DNA of 64,000 bases from the NCBI GenBank assembly GCA_015179045.1, contig WHUZ01000132.1, positions 1 through 64,000 on the forward strand, read 5' to 3'. Both the position numbers and the translations under genes were made by a program. Shown here piece after piece: positions 19,861 through 31,559 of this stretch; the first letter of the stretch is position 1, and each line of letters begins with the position of its first letter. The notes beneath the pieces are model-generated. The model made no database searches. It was not told the DNA's origin and was given only the letters and a program-made list of their open reading frames with translations. The stretch is from Kalaharituber pfeilii (lineage: Eukaryota > Ascomycota > Pezizomycetes > Pezizales > Pezizaceae).

Positions 19861-20640
19861 TTGATTACACATAGACACAATTGATTGAGGGATGGCAATA
19901 TTGAAGCAGTGGAATATATGAAATCATGAAGTGGCGATGTAGTGGATGGTCTTATTGCATTTGAAGATATTGAACAGGTAAAGATGTTGGAACAACTGGA
20001 GACAAAGGGTATAACAACAATAAAACTCTCAGGTCAATGGATGGAAGTGGATCTGTATTCAATTTAACTTCTCATCGATTGATACATTGTTATTCGAGGC
20101 TAAAACGAGAGGCTCAAATAACATTCCAAGCTCAAGCTTTCAAGAAAATTCATAAATTGTGCCACCAGCGAGCCGCTGCCACTGAAAATTGGGGATGCTG
20201 ATGAACACAATTACAGAGCTGCTTATTTGTGCATTTACTGCAACATTTTCATTGCTACAATCCTCCGATTTCTACACGGTAGGGTGGGAGAATTGTAGTT
20301 GAAACTGTGTATGTTGCTGGAGAGCCCTAGAAACAATTACCAACTGTGCTCTAGATATTTTTCTTGATCTGAGCGAAATTTCAGGATTTTATGTTTATAG
20401 GGAGAGATATCCAGATTCCTCCGCCATTTCTAGTGCTTTTCAATATCGATAATCTAGAGATGACAAGGTTTTTTGCAAATGCCAAGCATTGTGTTACCTC
20501 CCCATATACCGAAGACTTTTTGTTTGATCCAATTGATATGATGTTTGTATATCTCTATGTGCCTTATCATTGAATAGGATTGGCTATAAAATGTTCGCCA
20601 GCTGGCTGCAACATATACGTATAGGAAGGTACACTTCCTG
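19861..20640. other. No recognisable gene
   Basis: AT-rich sequence with scattered short frames; nothing I can support. Confidence 0.4.
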
Positions 20641-20689
20641 TTCGTCACCACGCTGGGGAATCAGTCTGTTCGCGAGCCACCATGTTCAC

Positions 20690-21570
20690 CAGCAGGCTAC
20701 AGCAGACCCATCTTTCACCGTGCACCACGTCCCCACACACGTTTACACCAAAACTGAGCATGTGCGACAACATATATCTCAACCACCAGAATAGAATTTT
20801 GTATGCACATTTCAGGGGAAATAAGTAGAGGGTTACTCTTCACATTTTATACCTCTATTTTCACTGAAAAGACATTGCGGTCAATCAATGGCGCCATAAG
20901 TTTTTCATTGATATCTTGGCATGCATTTATATGGAATTCCCATACAAAGTGCACTGGAAGGTGGAATACACTACTTCCCTTCAACGCTCGCTATAATGGG
21001 TAAAGAATTCTGGATTAAGAGCCTCCCTAATAGGTCTCTTCATAATTAGTGCTTTTATTGGCTTAATGTTGTTTAATGCCTACTTCATACCTCAAATTGC
21101 TATTTTCCAGTAGTTTTCCTATACAATTACTTAGTGCATACAACTTCTATTGAGAATATGAGTTTTGTGAATAACTCCATCACTTTTGTGGAAATTTCCT
21201 GGTATACTTCTCACATCTTTGAAGAAGGCAAAATATAGATATTCAAGTTCCCTATTATTTTTTGTCGAATTTAATTCAGGTGTGATAAGTGGAATTCAAT
21301 GCTAGTGGGCATTACTGCAGAAAATATATGCCAAGCTGATGCCAATATATGATGCGAAATTCATGGAATCATAAGTCCCTTCAAAACATAAGTTTTGAAG
21401 AAACTAAGGTGCAGAATATGATGATTGTTCCTTCATTTAGCCCCTTCACCAGCTGGATGCCAAATTCTATTCTGGTGGTTAAGATATATGTTGTCGCGCA
21501 CGGTCAGTTTTGTTGTAAAACGTGCGTAGGGGCGTGGTGTACGTCGAGTTGTGGTGAATTACAGTATGTT
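20690..21570. mobile_element. Diverged foldback element related to 48374-49235
   Basis: GTTTACACCAAAACTGAGC..GCGACAACATA near 20740 is mirrored by TATGTTGTCGCGCACGGTCAG near 21487 and ends at GGTGAATTACAG near 21562. The same order of motifs, including CCATACAAA and TTCAACGCT, occurs in the clean foldback at 48374-49235. Boundaries are approximate. Confidence 0.5.
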
Positions 21571-21806
21571 GCAGCTTTCGATTTCTTACAAAACCGCTTC
21601 ATTTCCGTAAAGAATTCATTCAGTTATGAGCCATCCAATCTGAGAAATCAAAAAATGCGGCAAAAGTTTTACTTGCCTGAATTTGTATTGCAGATTAGTC
21701 ATTAGGGATATATCCAGTGCTAAATATTGTTATGGCATATAGAAACTACTTTGCTCAAGCATTTCCATGGTGCAAACATCAAGTCAATCAGTTGCCTGTG
21801 GTTTAT

Positions 21807-21982
21807 CGCCCATCCGGGGGGGGGAGACCCGCTGTTGGAACTGATGAAGTGTGTGGGGCGTTAAGGGGAAGTACAAGGGACGTCAGATCGGGGACGAGAA
21901 CGCACGTTGCATGGTTCTTTTCTTGCTTTTCCTTTTATCTCTTAAAATCGCCATAGCCCCCAGGGCGGCACGCAATCACTGA

Positions 21983-22014
<32 letters not shown>

Positions 22015-22015
22015 C
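21807..22015 (+). mobile_element. Family-A LINE 3' end, about 180 bp plus poly(A)
   Basis: A 3' UTR followed by CGCCATAGCCCCCAGGGC and CACTGATAT with about 29 A. Bounded by 9-bp duplications GTGGTTTAT at 21798-21806 and 22016-22024. Confidence 0.8.
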
Positions 22016-22410
22016 GTGGTTTATAGCAGTGGATTCAAGGACGAGGTCGCAACTTTACTTAAAAGGGTTGTTTGGCACTTGTAGGGGTATTTAAAGTACC
22101 CTCTATGGCAACACCTCAACTGAAATTGGAGCGCTTGACGTACACAATTCCTGTTCCCTATAATTACAACAAGTGTCCTAAATCTTTCTTTGATAGGCGC
22201 TGCTGTCACTACGGTAGTACTGGAGATTTCAGAGTATCTCCACCTATAAACATATTATTGTAATGATTACTTCTAGAGGGCCGAAATATAATGTACATGA
22301 CATAAGTTTCTTGGAATTTACCAGATGGCTAAATTCTAAATGGCTTGAATTATCTTAAATGGCCTGATTGGCTGGGACCAGCCTGAACGGTGTGGATTAA
22401 TGAATGGGTA

Positions 22411-22464
22411 GCCCTGCCATGGCGAACAGCTGCGAGCGGGGTCACGTGAAAAAAAAAAAAAGAA
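22411..22464 (+). mobile_element. Short family-B tail with TSD and empty site
   Basis: CCCTGCCATGGCGAACAGC.. GTCACGTGA plus A tract, between near-identical 12-bp repeats AATGAATG(G/A)GTA at 22399-22410 and 22465-22476. The paralogous site near 31120 reads straight through without it. Confidence 0.85.
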
Positions 22465-22566
22465 AATGAATGAGTAACCTCGAGTTGTAGTGAAAATTCT
22501 GCAATTATGATATCGCTGCTCCTGCCTCTGCATCGTCGATCATAGCCAATAGGCCTATCATATACT

Positions 22567-22645
22567 AGCTAGTAAAAAAGGTATTCGGACATAGCGCATA
22601 ATGTGCATTAGTACCCCTATCCGAATACATATTTTACTGGGTAGT
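22567..22645. repeat. Hairpin MITE, TTCGGAC family
   Basis: TAGTAAAAAAGGTATTCGGAC is inverted as GTCCGAATAC-like sequence (TATCCGAATACATATTTTACT) about 50 bp away. It is absent from the paralogous site near 31220, so it is an insertion. Related to 1-58 and 39196-39400. Confidence 0.65.
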
Positions 22646-22782
22646 ATATCACGAATGCTTCAACTATTTTGTAGACCAAGATTCTAATCAGTGTCTTTCT
22701 AAGGCAGTACCTGTGCCAGCGTTTTTGCAATTACCATGCTCCCTGAATCTATTGAGCCCTTTCGGCCCTGATATTCAGCAAG

Positions 22783-23024
22783 TCCAGCTAGTACAAGTGG
22801 GACAGGGAACGGAGGTAAACTAGTACTGGCTTTTCTCCCAGTATATGTATATTCCCAAGACATCGGGGACGACACTGACCTAATCTCCCCGCATTATCAA
22901 TGAGCGCTGCAGGCACCACATATAACTAACTTTTTATTCTTTTCCTTTATTTCTTATGTAATTAAACCCTCGCCATAGCCCTTAGGGCAGCATGCGAGTA
23001 CTGATATTAAAAAAAAAAAAAGGA
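22783..23024 (+). mobile_element. Family-A LINE 3' end interrupting a small gene copy
   Basis: About 200 bp of 3' UTR ending CGCCATAGCCCTTAGGGC..GTACTGATATT and A tract, between AGCAAG repeats at 22777-22782 and 23025-23030. The uninterrupted sequence ATTCAGCAAGAATTGG is present in the paralogue near 31342. Confidence 0.82.
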
Positions 23025-23569
23025 AGCAAGAATTGGAGCGCTATTTACTGCATCGAAATTGCTGTCGCCTTGGACCACGCAAACTTCGACCTTTGCGGAT
23101 GTTTTTCAGAAACTCAGAGTTAATGCAGATGTCGGAAGAGTACATCATTTCACGTAATTCACCTATATTTCCTGCCGCTCCTTCTCTGTAGCTAGCTCCG
23201 TTTGCTCTCGCCACGCCAGTTATAAGTTTCATAAAAATATATATATATTGCAAGAGATACAGTATGGCGAGACACCGCTAACGTGCGTGATAAAGCAAGC
23301 AAACAAGAACCAACCCTACAACATCCCCCCAATCGAAACCCAGCTCAACTGCTCCGCTAAAGTTCCAACACTCCAATGCAAGTGACAAAAATATATAGTC
23401 AATGAGCGCAGTTGGCAAATCCTATAACGGGCTTCTGGAACCGCACTCACAAGTTTCTTGCAGGTTACTATCCAAACTGGCATCAATGAGAGAAGTCTCT
23501 ATCTATAAAGGTAACTCAAATGCTTCCATAGCGAGAACCTCGGCCACCTCCACCTCCACCTCGTCCTCG

Positions 23570-23665
23570 CCCTCCTCATCCTCTTACTCTTCCTCCCAGT
23601 CCTCATCCTCGTCCTCGTCTTCGTCCTCGTCCTCATCCTCGTCCTCCTCGTTCTCAGTGCCAGCC
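23570..23665. repeat. Trinucleotide/hexanucleotide microsatellite coding an acidic tail
   Basis: TCCTCG/TCATCC repeats at the 3' end of the NWD gene encode an alternating Glu-Asp run of about 20 residues before the stop. The paralogue lacks this run: its frame stops at GTSD near 32542. Confidence 0.85.
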
Positions 23666-26600
23666 TTATACTCATCGGAAGTACCATTCTCATCTTCACA
23701 TTGACTCTCCCCCTCAATTCCTTCTCTGCTTAAATCCTCTCGTAACTCTACTTCTCCATCCAAGATTGCTCCACGCTGCTTTAGCAGCCGAACATTCTTC
23801 GAATCAAGATCGGTCACACCTTGCAAGTCAAGTTCTGCTGCAAAAAGATTATAATATGGTGTGGACCATATGCACGTCACATCCACTGAGGCAGGGTCCA
23901 ACAAACTTGTACTGACATTCCATATTCTGAATACTTCTGCAATGTCAGTTGTGGCCAGGCGTGCTGATGTGGCCCAAACGACACGCTTGCACCTGCAAGG
24001 GTGTCTTAACAATGCTAATTGCTTTTTAGAACAAATGGACCAGATGTGAACGGTTTCGTCTCTACTGGATGACACAAGGAGCGTACTATCTGGAGAGAAT
24101 TCCAAACACATAACTTGATTTGAATGTCCTTGGAAGCTGTGGTAAAACCTCACATCATCAATTGGCCAGAGTTGAAACACGGTCATTTGGCGCAGGCAGT
24201 ATATTGCGAGAAGCTTGCTATCTGGAGAGAATCTGAGGTACTGTTGTATGCCGTAATCTGGGTCCGAAGATAGCTTGAATGTATGGTGCACGCTCAAGGA
24301 GTCAACCGACCAGAGGAATAAATAGTGAGGGTAGCAAATTCCAAGGAGCTTGCCATCTGGGGAGAACTCTATATATGACATACTGCCGGCGGGAGGTTGT
24401 GGTAGTGTTCTAGTGAATTCATGGAGTAGGCTCGAGGAGTCAGCTGACCAGAGTGAAAGAGTGTGGGAGTGACGCCCAAGTGAACCAGTGGAGGAGTGAC
24501 GGGTGTAACTGTGAAATGCAATGAGCTTGCCATCTGGGGAGAATGTCGGACGACTGGCACTAGGAAAAGGCATAAATGCGCGGTAGTGCAGCCTCATAGA
24601 GTAGTCAAGTGACTGGTAGTACTTTGTGTTTTCGATAGAGTAGTATGATAGAAGTCGCTTTCCATCTTCGGAGAAACGCATATATACAGATTCTGAGTTA
24701 CTAGGTGTCGCAAATGTATGGTGCAGGCTCAAGGAGTCAATTGACCAGAGGTGAATGGCGGCCCCAGAGCCATTGGTGAAGCTGCACGATGCCAGGAATT
24801 TGCCGTCTGGGGAGAATTCTACTCTTGTCACGGAAGCTGAAGGTATCGAGAATGTATGGTGAAGACACAAGGAGTCAACTGACCAGAGGTGAACAGCGCC
24901 GCTATTGCCTGATGCCAGGAGCTTGCCGTCGGGGGACAATTTTATTTCATCCCCAGCTTGAGTTGCCAGAAGCATGTCAGGTCTCCGATTGGTGACAGCG
25001 GTATTGTAGGATTCTCCAGAGGCTGTTATAGACCATGCGTAGATACTGCCACTGTCATGTATTTGACTGAGCACTTCGTTATTCAGCCAATGCATTGCAG
25101 TGGGATATGGGTCCCCTTGAGAAATGGTCACAAGCCGTCTATGCGAAATTGAAAAAACCAATGTGTGTTTATTGTCAAATGCCGCTGCCAGTAACCGGCC
25201 ATCGGGAGAGAAGCTGCAGAGAATTGCAGGTGCCTTCAGCTCAAAAGTATGGACATGTCGACGATGCGTTACCGACCGCACATGTAGCTTCAGTGAGACC
25301 GCGAAGGCAAGTAATTCACTGTCGGGTGAGAAGACCAGGCAGGGTGTTGATATTATTCTCTGTGCTCTTTCCCATTCGTGAGCTGTGGGATCAATGTCTG
25401 ACAGGCGACCGATATAAACCACATTTCGTGCTTTGAGAGTGGAGTTCAGCTGAATCTCAAGCTTATCGTCGGCGTCGCGATACGTGAAAGCGATGTGTTG
25501 AAGGTCAGGGGAAAAGGTTGCAGCAAAGTCCGAGCGGAGGGTTACAAAGTTGCTCCACGGGATTTCCGCCAAGAGGGTCTGGTGTTGCACTATGGCCAGT
25601 TCCGGTAGTGATAAGAATTGTACATCCAGGCTGCAGTCTCGTGTGTCGTTAGGAGAATGGACTCCTCCTGCCATTGCAAGCAATTTGCCGTCTGGGGAGA
25701 AGCCGATAGTGCGGATAACATAATCATTCGCTGTAGGATAGCAGCGCACAACTTCTAGTTCTGGAAGTGAAAGCAAAACCAGTTTGAAGGACTTCCATAG
25801 CGCTAACAGTGCCACATCGGGATTGGGGGAGATTGCGATGCCCATTCCAAGGATGTCCATGCGAATATTTAACACAGTCTCGTTCATCAATTTTTCTTCT
25901 ACAATGGACCACAGGCTAAGTTGCACAATACCGCTGTGGAGGTCTTTTGCAAACGCTCGAACGGCCAGCCGCCCATCCGGTGAGTAGCAATCCAAAGTCC
26001 ACATAGAGCTCACTTTCGATCCGCCAATGGCAGGCCGCTCACCAAACCATACGCCAGCCATTTTAGATTCGCTCAAGTTGGCACCTCTAAGCCACGCACC
26101 CTGCAACAGCACATGCCGCAAATCGGAGCCCTGCAGCTGGGCCCCATCAAACCAGCCAAAACGCAAGTCAGCTCGAGGGACTTGTATGCCGCGTAGGTCA
26201 TACCCAGTGAACCTCATTCCACTTTTTACAAGGACGGTGAGCGCGTTAGCAGCGCCCTGAACTACCAAGTCATCTGTTTTAGATTTCTCAACGTATCGCA
26301 ACAGCTTTTGCTGCAATTCATGCTCTAGGGTTGCTTGCTCAACCACAAAGTCAAGGACACCGGGGTCGTCAACAATGAAGAATTCGTTGAGGAGGGCTTT
26401 CGCTGCACATTTCGCAAGCAAGGGATCTTCCAAAAGTGATTGAGCAATCAGATAGTCACGGAGTGACTTGTGTAAAAACCTATACGACTGTCCATGACGC
26501 GTGAGCGGGGCGCTAAAGCGGAGAAGCCGGGTCCGTTCGTCATCGTTGCTTAGGAAATTCTGCCACTTAGAATCCCCCTCGCCAGCTGAGCTACCTCTTG

Positions 26601-29199
26601 CAGTCCCCGGGCGATAAGTTACTTCAACGGCTTTGTGGCGGTACAGCTCCAGCGCAAAGTCCCGACAAAATTGCTCCGCATGATCACTAAAAGTCTCGTC
26701 ACACAGCCGCTGGAATATCCGACGCTGATCACTGGTTAGTTGTATGTTGTCGAGCCGAGATTGTGCTTTGGCCAGACAATGCCCAAAAAATTGTTTGTAC
26801 AAATCAACTCGATTTATGAGAATTCCATGATCCATTGATGGCTCAACTGTCATAATCATTCGAAGAAGGAAAGGATTGCTGATCATGTCACGTATTTCTG
26901 GCTGTGTCAGATAAGCTTCGTAATCGACGGCTGGTCTGCCTGTGGGTTTCGCCTGAAGGAAACCAGAAATGTAGCTCTTGATAGTGTCGGTTGAAAATGG
27001 TGCCAACCAGTATTCCTGCAGAAGATCACGTCTGTTTGGAGGATGGAACTTGCTGTGATAGCCGGAACCTAAGTATTCTGGTCGACTCGTAATAATAATC
27101 TTCGCTTTCCATCGAGACAGCTTATTTTTAGCGTAGAAGTTGCAGTCTCGCCGCTCAATCTCATCATAGCCATCAAGCATGAAAACAAATCGCCGTGTAC
27201 GACGGGCCAAATTGATGTCTTGTTCAGTAAAGACTCTGTCCGAGAAGTAGGAAGCAATTAGATCTTCGCTGTCCGGTTTGGAGCTGACGATACTTGTGAG
27301 AGATATAAATAAGGGTATTGCGGCTTCGGTCTGCTTTGATGCCCGTTCATACTCAGACCACAGGTGACGGGCTAGGTAATGGTTGAATGTAGACTTCCCT
27401 GACCCGGCTGATCCTTGGATGAGGCAAATCTGTTTTGTTCCTCCTCGTATGAAGTCCTGGACATGCTGCAATAAATCAACCCGCTCGTCGGCATAGGGTT
27501 GTTCTGTTGCCTCCACAGCGACGTAGAGATTATACTGGAATTCTTCCATCTCATGCTCTGTTAAATAGTCGTCCTTTAGCCGCAATAAATTTTCCTCGAG
27601 TGATATTCCCAGAACCTCGCGCTGATGGGTTTCTGAGTAGCAGTAAAGTTCATGTGAGTTAAGCTTCTCCACAGTGCCACGCGATTATATAGTAGCCAAA
27701 CCTACCTAATGCTGTAACATTTTCAGGTGCAAGGCGGTCCTCAATCAACTGCAGCCTCATGTCCATTCTTTTAGTAACACTGAGGTTCTCGCTTGCTATG
27801 TTTAGTATTTCTGTCACTATATTAGATGAAATGTTCTGTCACTTCATGGGCAGCTATACTCACCGTCTACCCTTGACAAAGGCCCCATTTTTTGCTCTAT
27901 TTCATTCAAGACCCTCTCCATTTGCTCAAGCTTGCCGGAATTGTCTATTCTCATTAGCGAAGCATACTCATACAAGACTTATAGGTGAGGCAGTATGCTT
28001 ACCCATGATTCTTTTCATTCCTGCCTCATCCGCACACTCTCGGACAACCTTTTCCTTCTTAGATATTTCATCAAGATATGGTTGGATTACTTCTGAAAAT
28101 GGCTTAAACATATTCGCAATTTGCCTAATACCTAAATTTGACAAAGTTGCGTTAGCAGGATTTTAAAGTGACTTGGAATCGAATATCATACGTGACGTTG
28201 TATCAAAATGTCCTTTTACTTTGTCTGTAAAGTTCCAGACTGCATTATAGAGTTCTTTCAGAGCGTAGTCCAACTTGTATTTGAAGGCATTCTGTGTTGA
28301 ACCTGGATGCAATGTGGCTTCCAACGGTATGTTTTTGTAAATATAAGCATAGAATTCACACTTAGCCATCGTATTAACAATGATTGCTACTGCAACTTCC
28401 AGACTTTCCATTAATTGGACATAGTTGAGTGCAACCTATTACCTTAATTAATTTCTATACATGAATGCAAGTATAATACTGACCTTCAAAATAACCCTAA
28501 CCGTAGACCAAACAAGAGCTGTAATGTCCGGGTGATGCTGTATTGCCACATCAACAATATTTGCATAGCTCTCCATGCATTTGAGGATTGGGCCTATCCG
28601 TTCCACTACAGCCACACGTTGGCCAAGCCTGTTTGTGTATTTCCACTGCTTTTCTTTGCTCTCGGTGTGAACAGAGTGTAAATCCTTAATTATGCCCTCA
28701 ATTTCATCTCGTGTTGGGTTGCTTGGTAAATTTTGTCCAGGATTTTGAGATACTGGATGCAACAAACTGGATGCTGAGGCAATGCCCACATTATATGATG
28801 GCGTTGATTGCAGAGCTGATTGCGGCGCTGACTGTGGCGCTGATTGCAGAGCTGATTGTGATACTGGATGCAACAAACTGGATGCTGAGGCAATGCCCAC
28901 ATTATATGATGGCGTTGATTGGAGTGCTGATTGCGGCGCTGACTGTGGCGCTGATTGCAGAGCTGATTGTGACGGTGTGGGAATAGTAACTAAGCTCGTG
29001 TCTCTCTGAGTTGCGAGGCCAGTACTCCGACTCCGCTTTCTGTTAGGAGACTTTGGTCTAGATAAGTAACTATAAGTAGTGTGGGTTAGTCTACATATAT
29101 GCGGAGGTAAGCAATGCTACTTTTGTACACTTACCGGCCCCGAATTTTTTTCCCGATCCCGGGGTCCCCCCCTGAGCTTCCCGGTTGTTGATTATTCAT
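23584..29199 (-). CDS. NACHT-pentapeptide-WD40 (NWD) STAND protein, apparently intact
   Basis: Seven exons on the minus strand: 29135-29199, 28484-29057, 28192-28435, 28003-28131, 27864-27944, 27706-27816, 23584-27632. All six introns (47-77 nt) are GT-AG and phases agree throughout, giving 1,750 aa. The start ATG at 29199 opens a Gly/Ser/Gln-rich leader with a duplicated 37-aa repeat. Residues of about 150-400 form a helical N-terminal domain (HHPDITALVWSTVRVILK), like DUF7708-type domains before fungal NACHTs. NACHT follows with Walker A GSAGSGKS (about 475-482) and Walker B VFMLDGYDE (about 551-560). Pentapeptide-like repeats (about 870-925) precede many WD40 repeats (SPDGK..WS units) and a Glu/Asp tail. 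Such proteins are NLR-like sensors in fungal self/non-self recognition; the ligand is unknown. A decayed paralogue lies at 32542-38458. Confidence 0.9.
28749..28970 (-). repeat. Two 111-bp direct repeats in NWD exon 2
   Basis: Copies at 28749-28859 and 28860-28970 are nearly identical and each encodes 37 aa in frame (SALQSAPQSAPQ.. to SLLHPVSQ). Inside each, an SAPQ/SALQ tetrapeptide is itself repeated. Length change here would not break the frame. Confidence 0.9.
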
Positions 29200-29557
29200 T
29201 TTGTGACACTCTGGGAGGTGAAATCGATGAGATCTTTTGTAGATAGCCTTCTTTTTCACTTTACAGATATGCGAGACGTTGATGAATAGACAGAAGTGAT
29301 AGTAATAGCGAAAACTTGGACTTTATTCACGTTGGAGATGTAAGCGGTGGTGGTTGATGATTATTTGTTATCTTGCTTCTGTTCATAGCCCCCGCATTTT
29401 GTTTTCATATGTTGTGATTTGGACTCCAACTATTGGTGCGTACTTGACTAAACCCTGTACACCAAGAGAGCCTCAAAACGATAGAAGATGCTTGGCATCA
29501 GCCCCACATCCTTTGATCTCCCAGTGGGTCCATCTTGTTGACATACGATACTCGAAT
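29200..29557. other. Upstream region of NWD gene 1
   Basis: No TATA-like box or conserved regulatory motif that I can support. The region presumably holds the promoter. Confidence 0.3.
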
Positions 29558-29944
29558 ATTAGCGGTATTCAGATTAGAAAAATCTGGCCAGATTTTCCGG
29601 ATTTCAGAATTTCATCAAGTCCAGAAAATCTGGTCATCTCCATACAAAATTTTATCTAGTATTTTCATGTTATAAACCAGTTAAACCGGTTTATTTTTGC
29701 GGAAAAAATCCGGTCGGATTTTTGCGACAACTGCATATATATGATACATCTTGCGGGCCTTGATGCAATATCCAGGACCTGGCGTGTATAAATTCCGGTG
29801 GATTTTTGGACCCAAAACCAGTTTCCGATTTGACAAAAAATCCGATTTTCACAAGAGGGTACTCAGACTACAGACCGGATAAACTGGTTTGTCCACCGGA
29901 TTCCATTTTATAAGAGGACAGTCTAATTTGAATACCGCTATTAC
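29558..29944. mobile_element. MITE, AGCGGTATTC family, copy 1
   Basis: About 385 bp starting TAGCGGTATTCAGATTAGA and ending with its inverse TCTAATTTGAATACCGCTA. A nearly full-length second copy in opposite orientation is at 30588-30984. If TA is the target duplication it fits a Tc1/mariner-type MITE. Confidence 0.8.
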
Positions 29945-30587
29945 TCTGTTTCAAGTTCACTATAAGGGACTTCAATGTACAGAATAAGGTTCACGTATAG
30001 TTGTCCCTATGTCCGATGACACAGCTACCCATTTCTGTCGGATTTGTATACGTCATGTATGTACTGGTAATGAAAACTACAGTAACCTCCGAAATTAGGA
30101 ACACAGCCAGCAGGATGATCTGACCGTATATTCTTGCCACCAGCTTCGCATTCAACCTTGCGCCAGGTTTCGCAAATTCTCCGGTGTCTACGGTAGCTCG
30201 GTATCCCAACATGCAATTAGCTTCCCAGGCTTCACGTTGGTTTAAGGGCACCGGGCTTGCCAAGGGTGAGGCGCGTCTCAAATTATGTGGGAAAGTTGTC
30301 CATGCGGGGAAGAGCTGGCAGTCCCGAACAAAGATACTTATACCGCCGCAAAGTGGTGAGCAAGAAGAAGGGTGAAACCTCGGGGGTGGCCTTTGGAAAA
30401 GATATGAGTAGTGATCCATTGCTCCTCTTCAATGCTGAGTTCGCTGCGCGGAAATTTCGCACGTGTGAATTTGCACTGTCCTTTCTAGGAGGCTCCGGAA
30501 TTCCCGTGGGCAAAGATTCTGGTGTGGAGATGCACAAGCTTGAGACTCGGAAGTGGGGTAAGCATGGCTGGCAACCGAGGGAAGATT
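29945..30587. other. Spacer between two inverted MITE copies; uncertain ORF
   Basis: A 142-codon minus-strand frame (29991-30419) includes the hydrophobic stretch IILLAVFLISEVTVVFI, which could be a membrane segment. A plus-strand frame (30257-30589) overlaps it. I recognise neither and would not call a gene with confidence. Confidence 0.25.
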
Positions 30588-30984
30588 AATAGCGGTATTC
30601 AGATTAGACTGTCCTCATATAAAATGGAATCCGGTGGACAAACCAGTTTATCCGGTCTGTAGTCTGAGTACCTTCTTGTGAAAATCGGATTTTTTGTCAA
30701 ATCGGAAACTGGTTTTGGGTCCAAAAATCCACCGGAATGTATGCACGCCAGGTCCTGGATATTGCATCAAGGCCCGCAAAATGCATCATATATATGCAGT
30801 TGTCGCAAAATCCGACCGGATTTTTTCTGCAAAAAAACGCGAAAATAAACCGGTTTAACTGGTTTATAACATGAAAATACTAGATAAAATTTTGTATGGA
30901 GATGACCGGATTTTCCGGACTTGATAAAATTCTGAAATCCGGAAAATCTGGCCAGATTTTTCTAATCTGAATACTGCTATTATT
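30588..30984. mobile_element. MITE, AGCGGTATTC family, copy 2 (inverted)
   Basis: Same element as 29558-29944 read on the other strand; termini TAGCGGTATTCAGATTAGA and ..CTGAATACTGCTA. It adjoins the start of duplicated block copy 2. Confidence 0.8.
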
Positions 30985-31500
30985 GTAATAATTTCTTCTA
31001 GAGGGCCGAAATATAATGTACATGAGCTAAGTTTCTTGGAATTAACCAGATGGCTAAATTCTAAATCGCTTGAATTATCTTAAATGGCCTGATTGGCTGG
31101 AACCAGCCTGAACGGTCTGGGTTAATGAATGGCTAACCTCGAGTTGTAGTGAAAATTCTGCAAGTATCGCCGCTCCTGCCTCTGCATCGTCGGTCTTGGC
31201 CAATAGGCCTATCATATATATCACAAATGCTTCTGTTTTATAGACCAAGATTCTAATCAGTGTCTTTCTAAGGCAGTACTTGTGCCAGCGTTTTTACGAT
31301 TGCCATGCCTCCTGAATCTATTGAGCCTTTCGGTCCTAATATTCAGCAAGAATTGGAGCGCTATCTACAGTTACCACAGCATCGATATTGCTCTCGCCTT
31401 GAACCACGCAAACTTCGACCTTTGCGGATGTTTTTCAGGAACTCAGAGTTAATGCCTACTGTAGTTATAGAAGTATATCATAAGAATCAATTTAAGGTAA
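30985..31500. repeat. Segmental duplication, left flank copy 2
   Basis: Matches 22265-23130 without the family-B tail, hairpin and LINE insertions present there, so it serves as an empty-site reference. Confidence 0.85.
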
Positions 31501-31559
31501 AGAATTTCAGTATATACGTAGTTTTCATTATATACCATTATTCACATGCGCTCTTCTAG
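31305..31559 (+). CDS. Small hypothetical protein
   Basis: The ATG at 31305 opens MPPESIEPFGPNIQQELERY and a basic region (CSRLEPRKLRPLRMFFRN). An internal GTAAAG near 31497 could be a donor, so the 3' end of the 84-codon frame is unsure. The copy at about 22738 has a frameshift after MLPESIEPF and a LINE insertion, so it is dead. Not recognised; it may be the first exon of a longer gene. Confidence 0.3.
   Translation: MPPESIEPFGPNIQQELERYLQLPQHRYCSRLEPRKLRPLRMFFRNSELMPTVVIEVYHKNQFKVKNFSIYVVFIIYHYSHALF

Larger units (their letters stand above)
22265..23400. repeat. Segmental duplication, left flank copy 1
   Basis: Sequence from about 22265 (CTTCTAGAGGGCCG) onward matches 30995-31475 and then 32110-32365 in order, forming the flank of a tandem duplication whose units each contain an NWD gene. 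The offset is about 8.7 kb. Copy 1 differs by the hairpin at 22567, a family-B tail at 22411 and a LINE at 22783; copy 2 differs by other insertions. Confidence 0.8.

Noticed and set aside
19517..19861. 114-aa membrane protein on the minus strand
   Set aside because: The hydrophobic end is translated 3' UTR of a LINE fragment, and the upstream part is frameshifted ORF2.
23402..23704. Serine-rich plus-strand ORF
   Set aside because: It is the antisense of the microsatellite coding the Glu-Asp tail of the NWD gene.
24369..26260. Several 60-110-aa plus-strand ORFs across the NWD genes
   Set aside because: All are antisense or frame shadows of the WD40 coding exon.
27633..27672. NWD protein start at 27672 (MEKLNSHEL)
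   Set aside because: This segment lies in a 73-nt GT-AG intron; upstream exons continue in phase and the paralogue conserves the same splice sites but not this start.
28749..28970. CRISPR-like direct repeats
   Set aside because: The two 111-bp copies are adjacent with no spacers and lie in a spliced coding exon; the genome is eukaryotic.
30283..30537. 84-aa minus-strand ORF in the MITE spacer
   Set aside because: No motif, no homologue in the window, and overlapping frames on both strands are of similar length.
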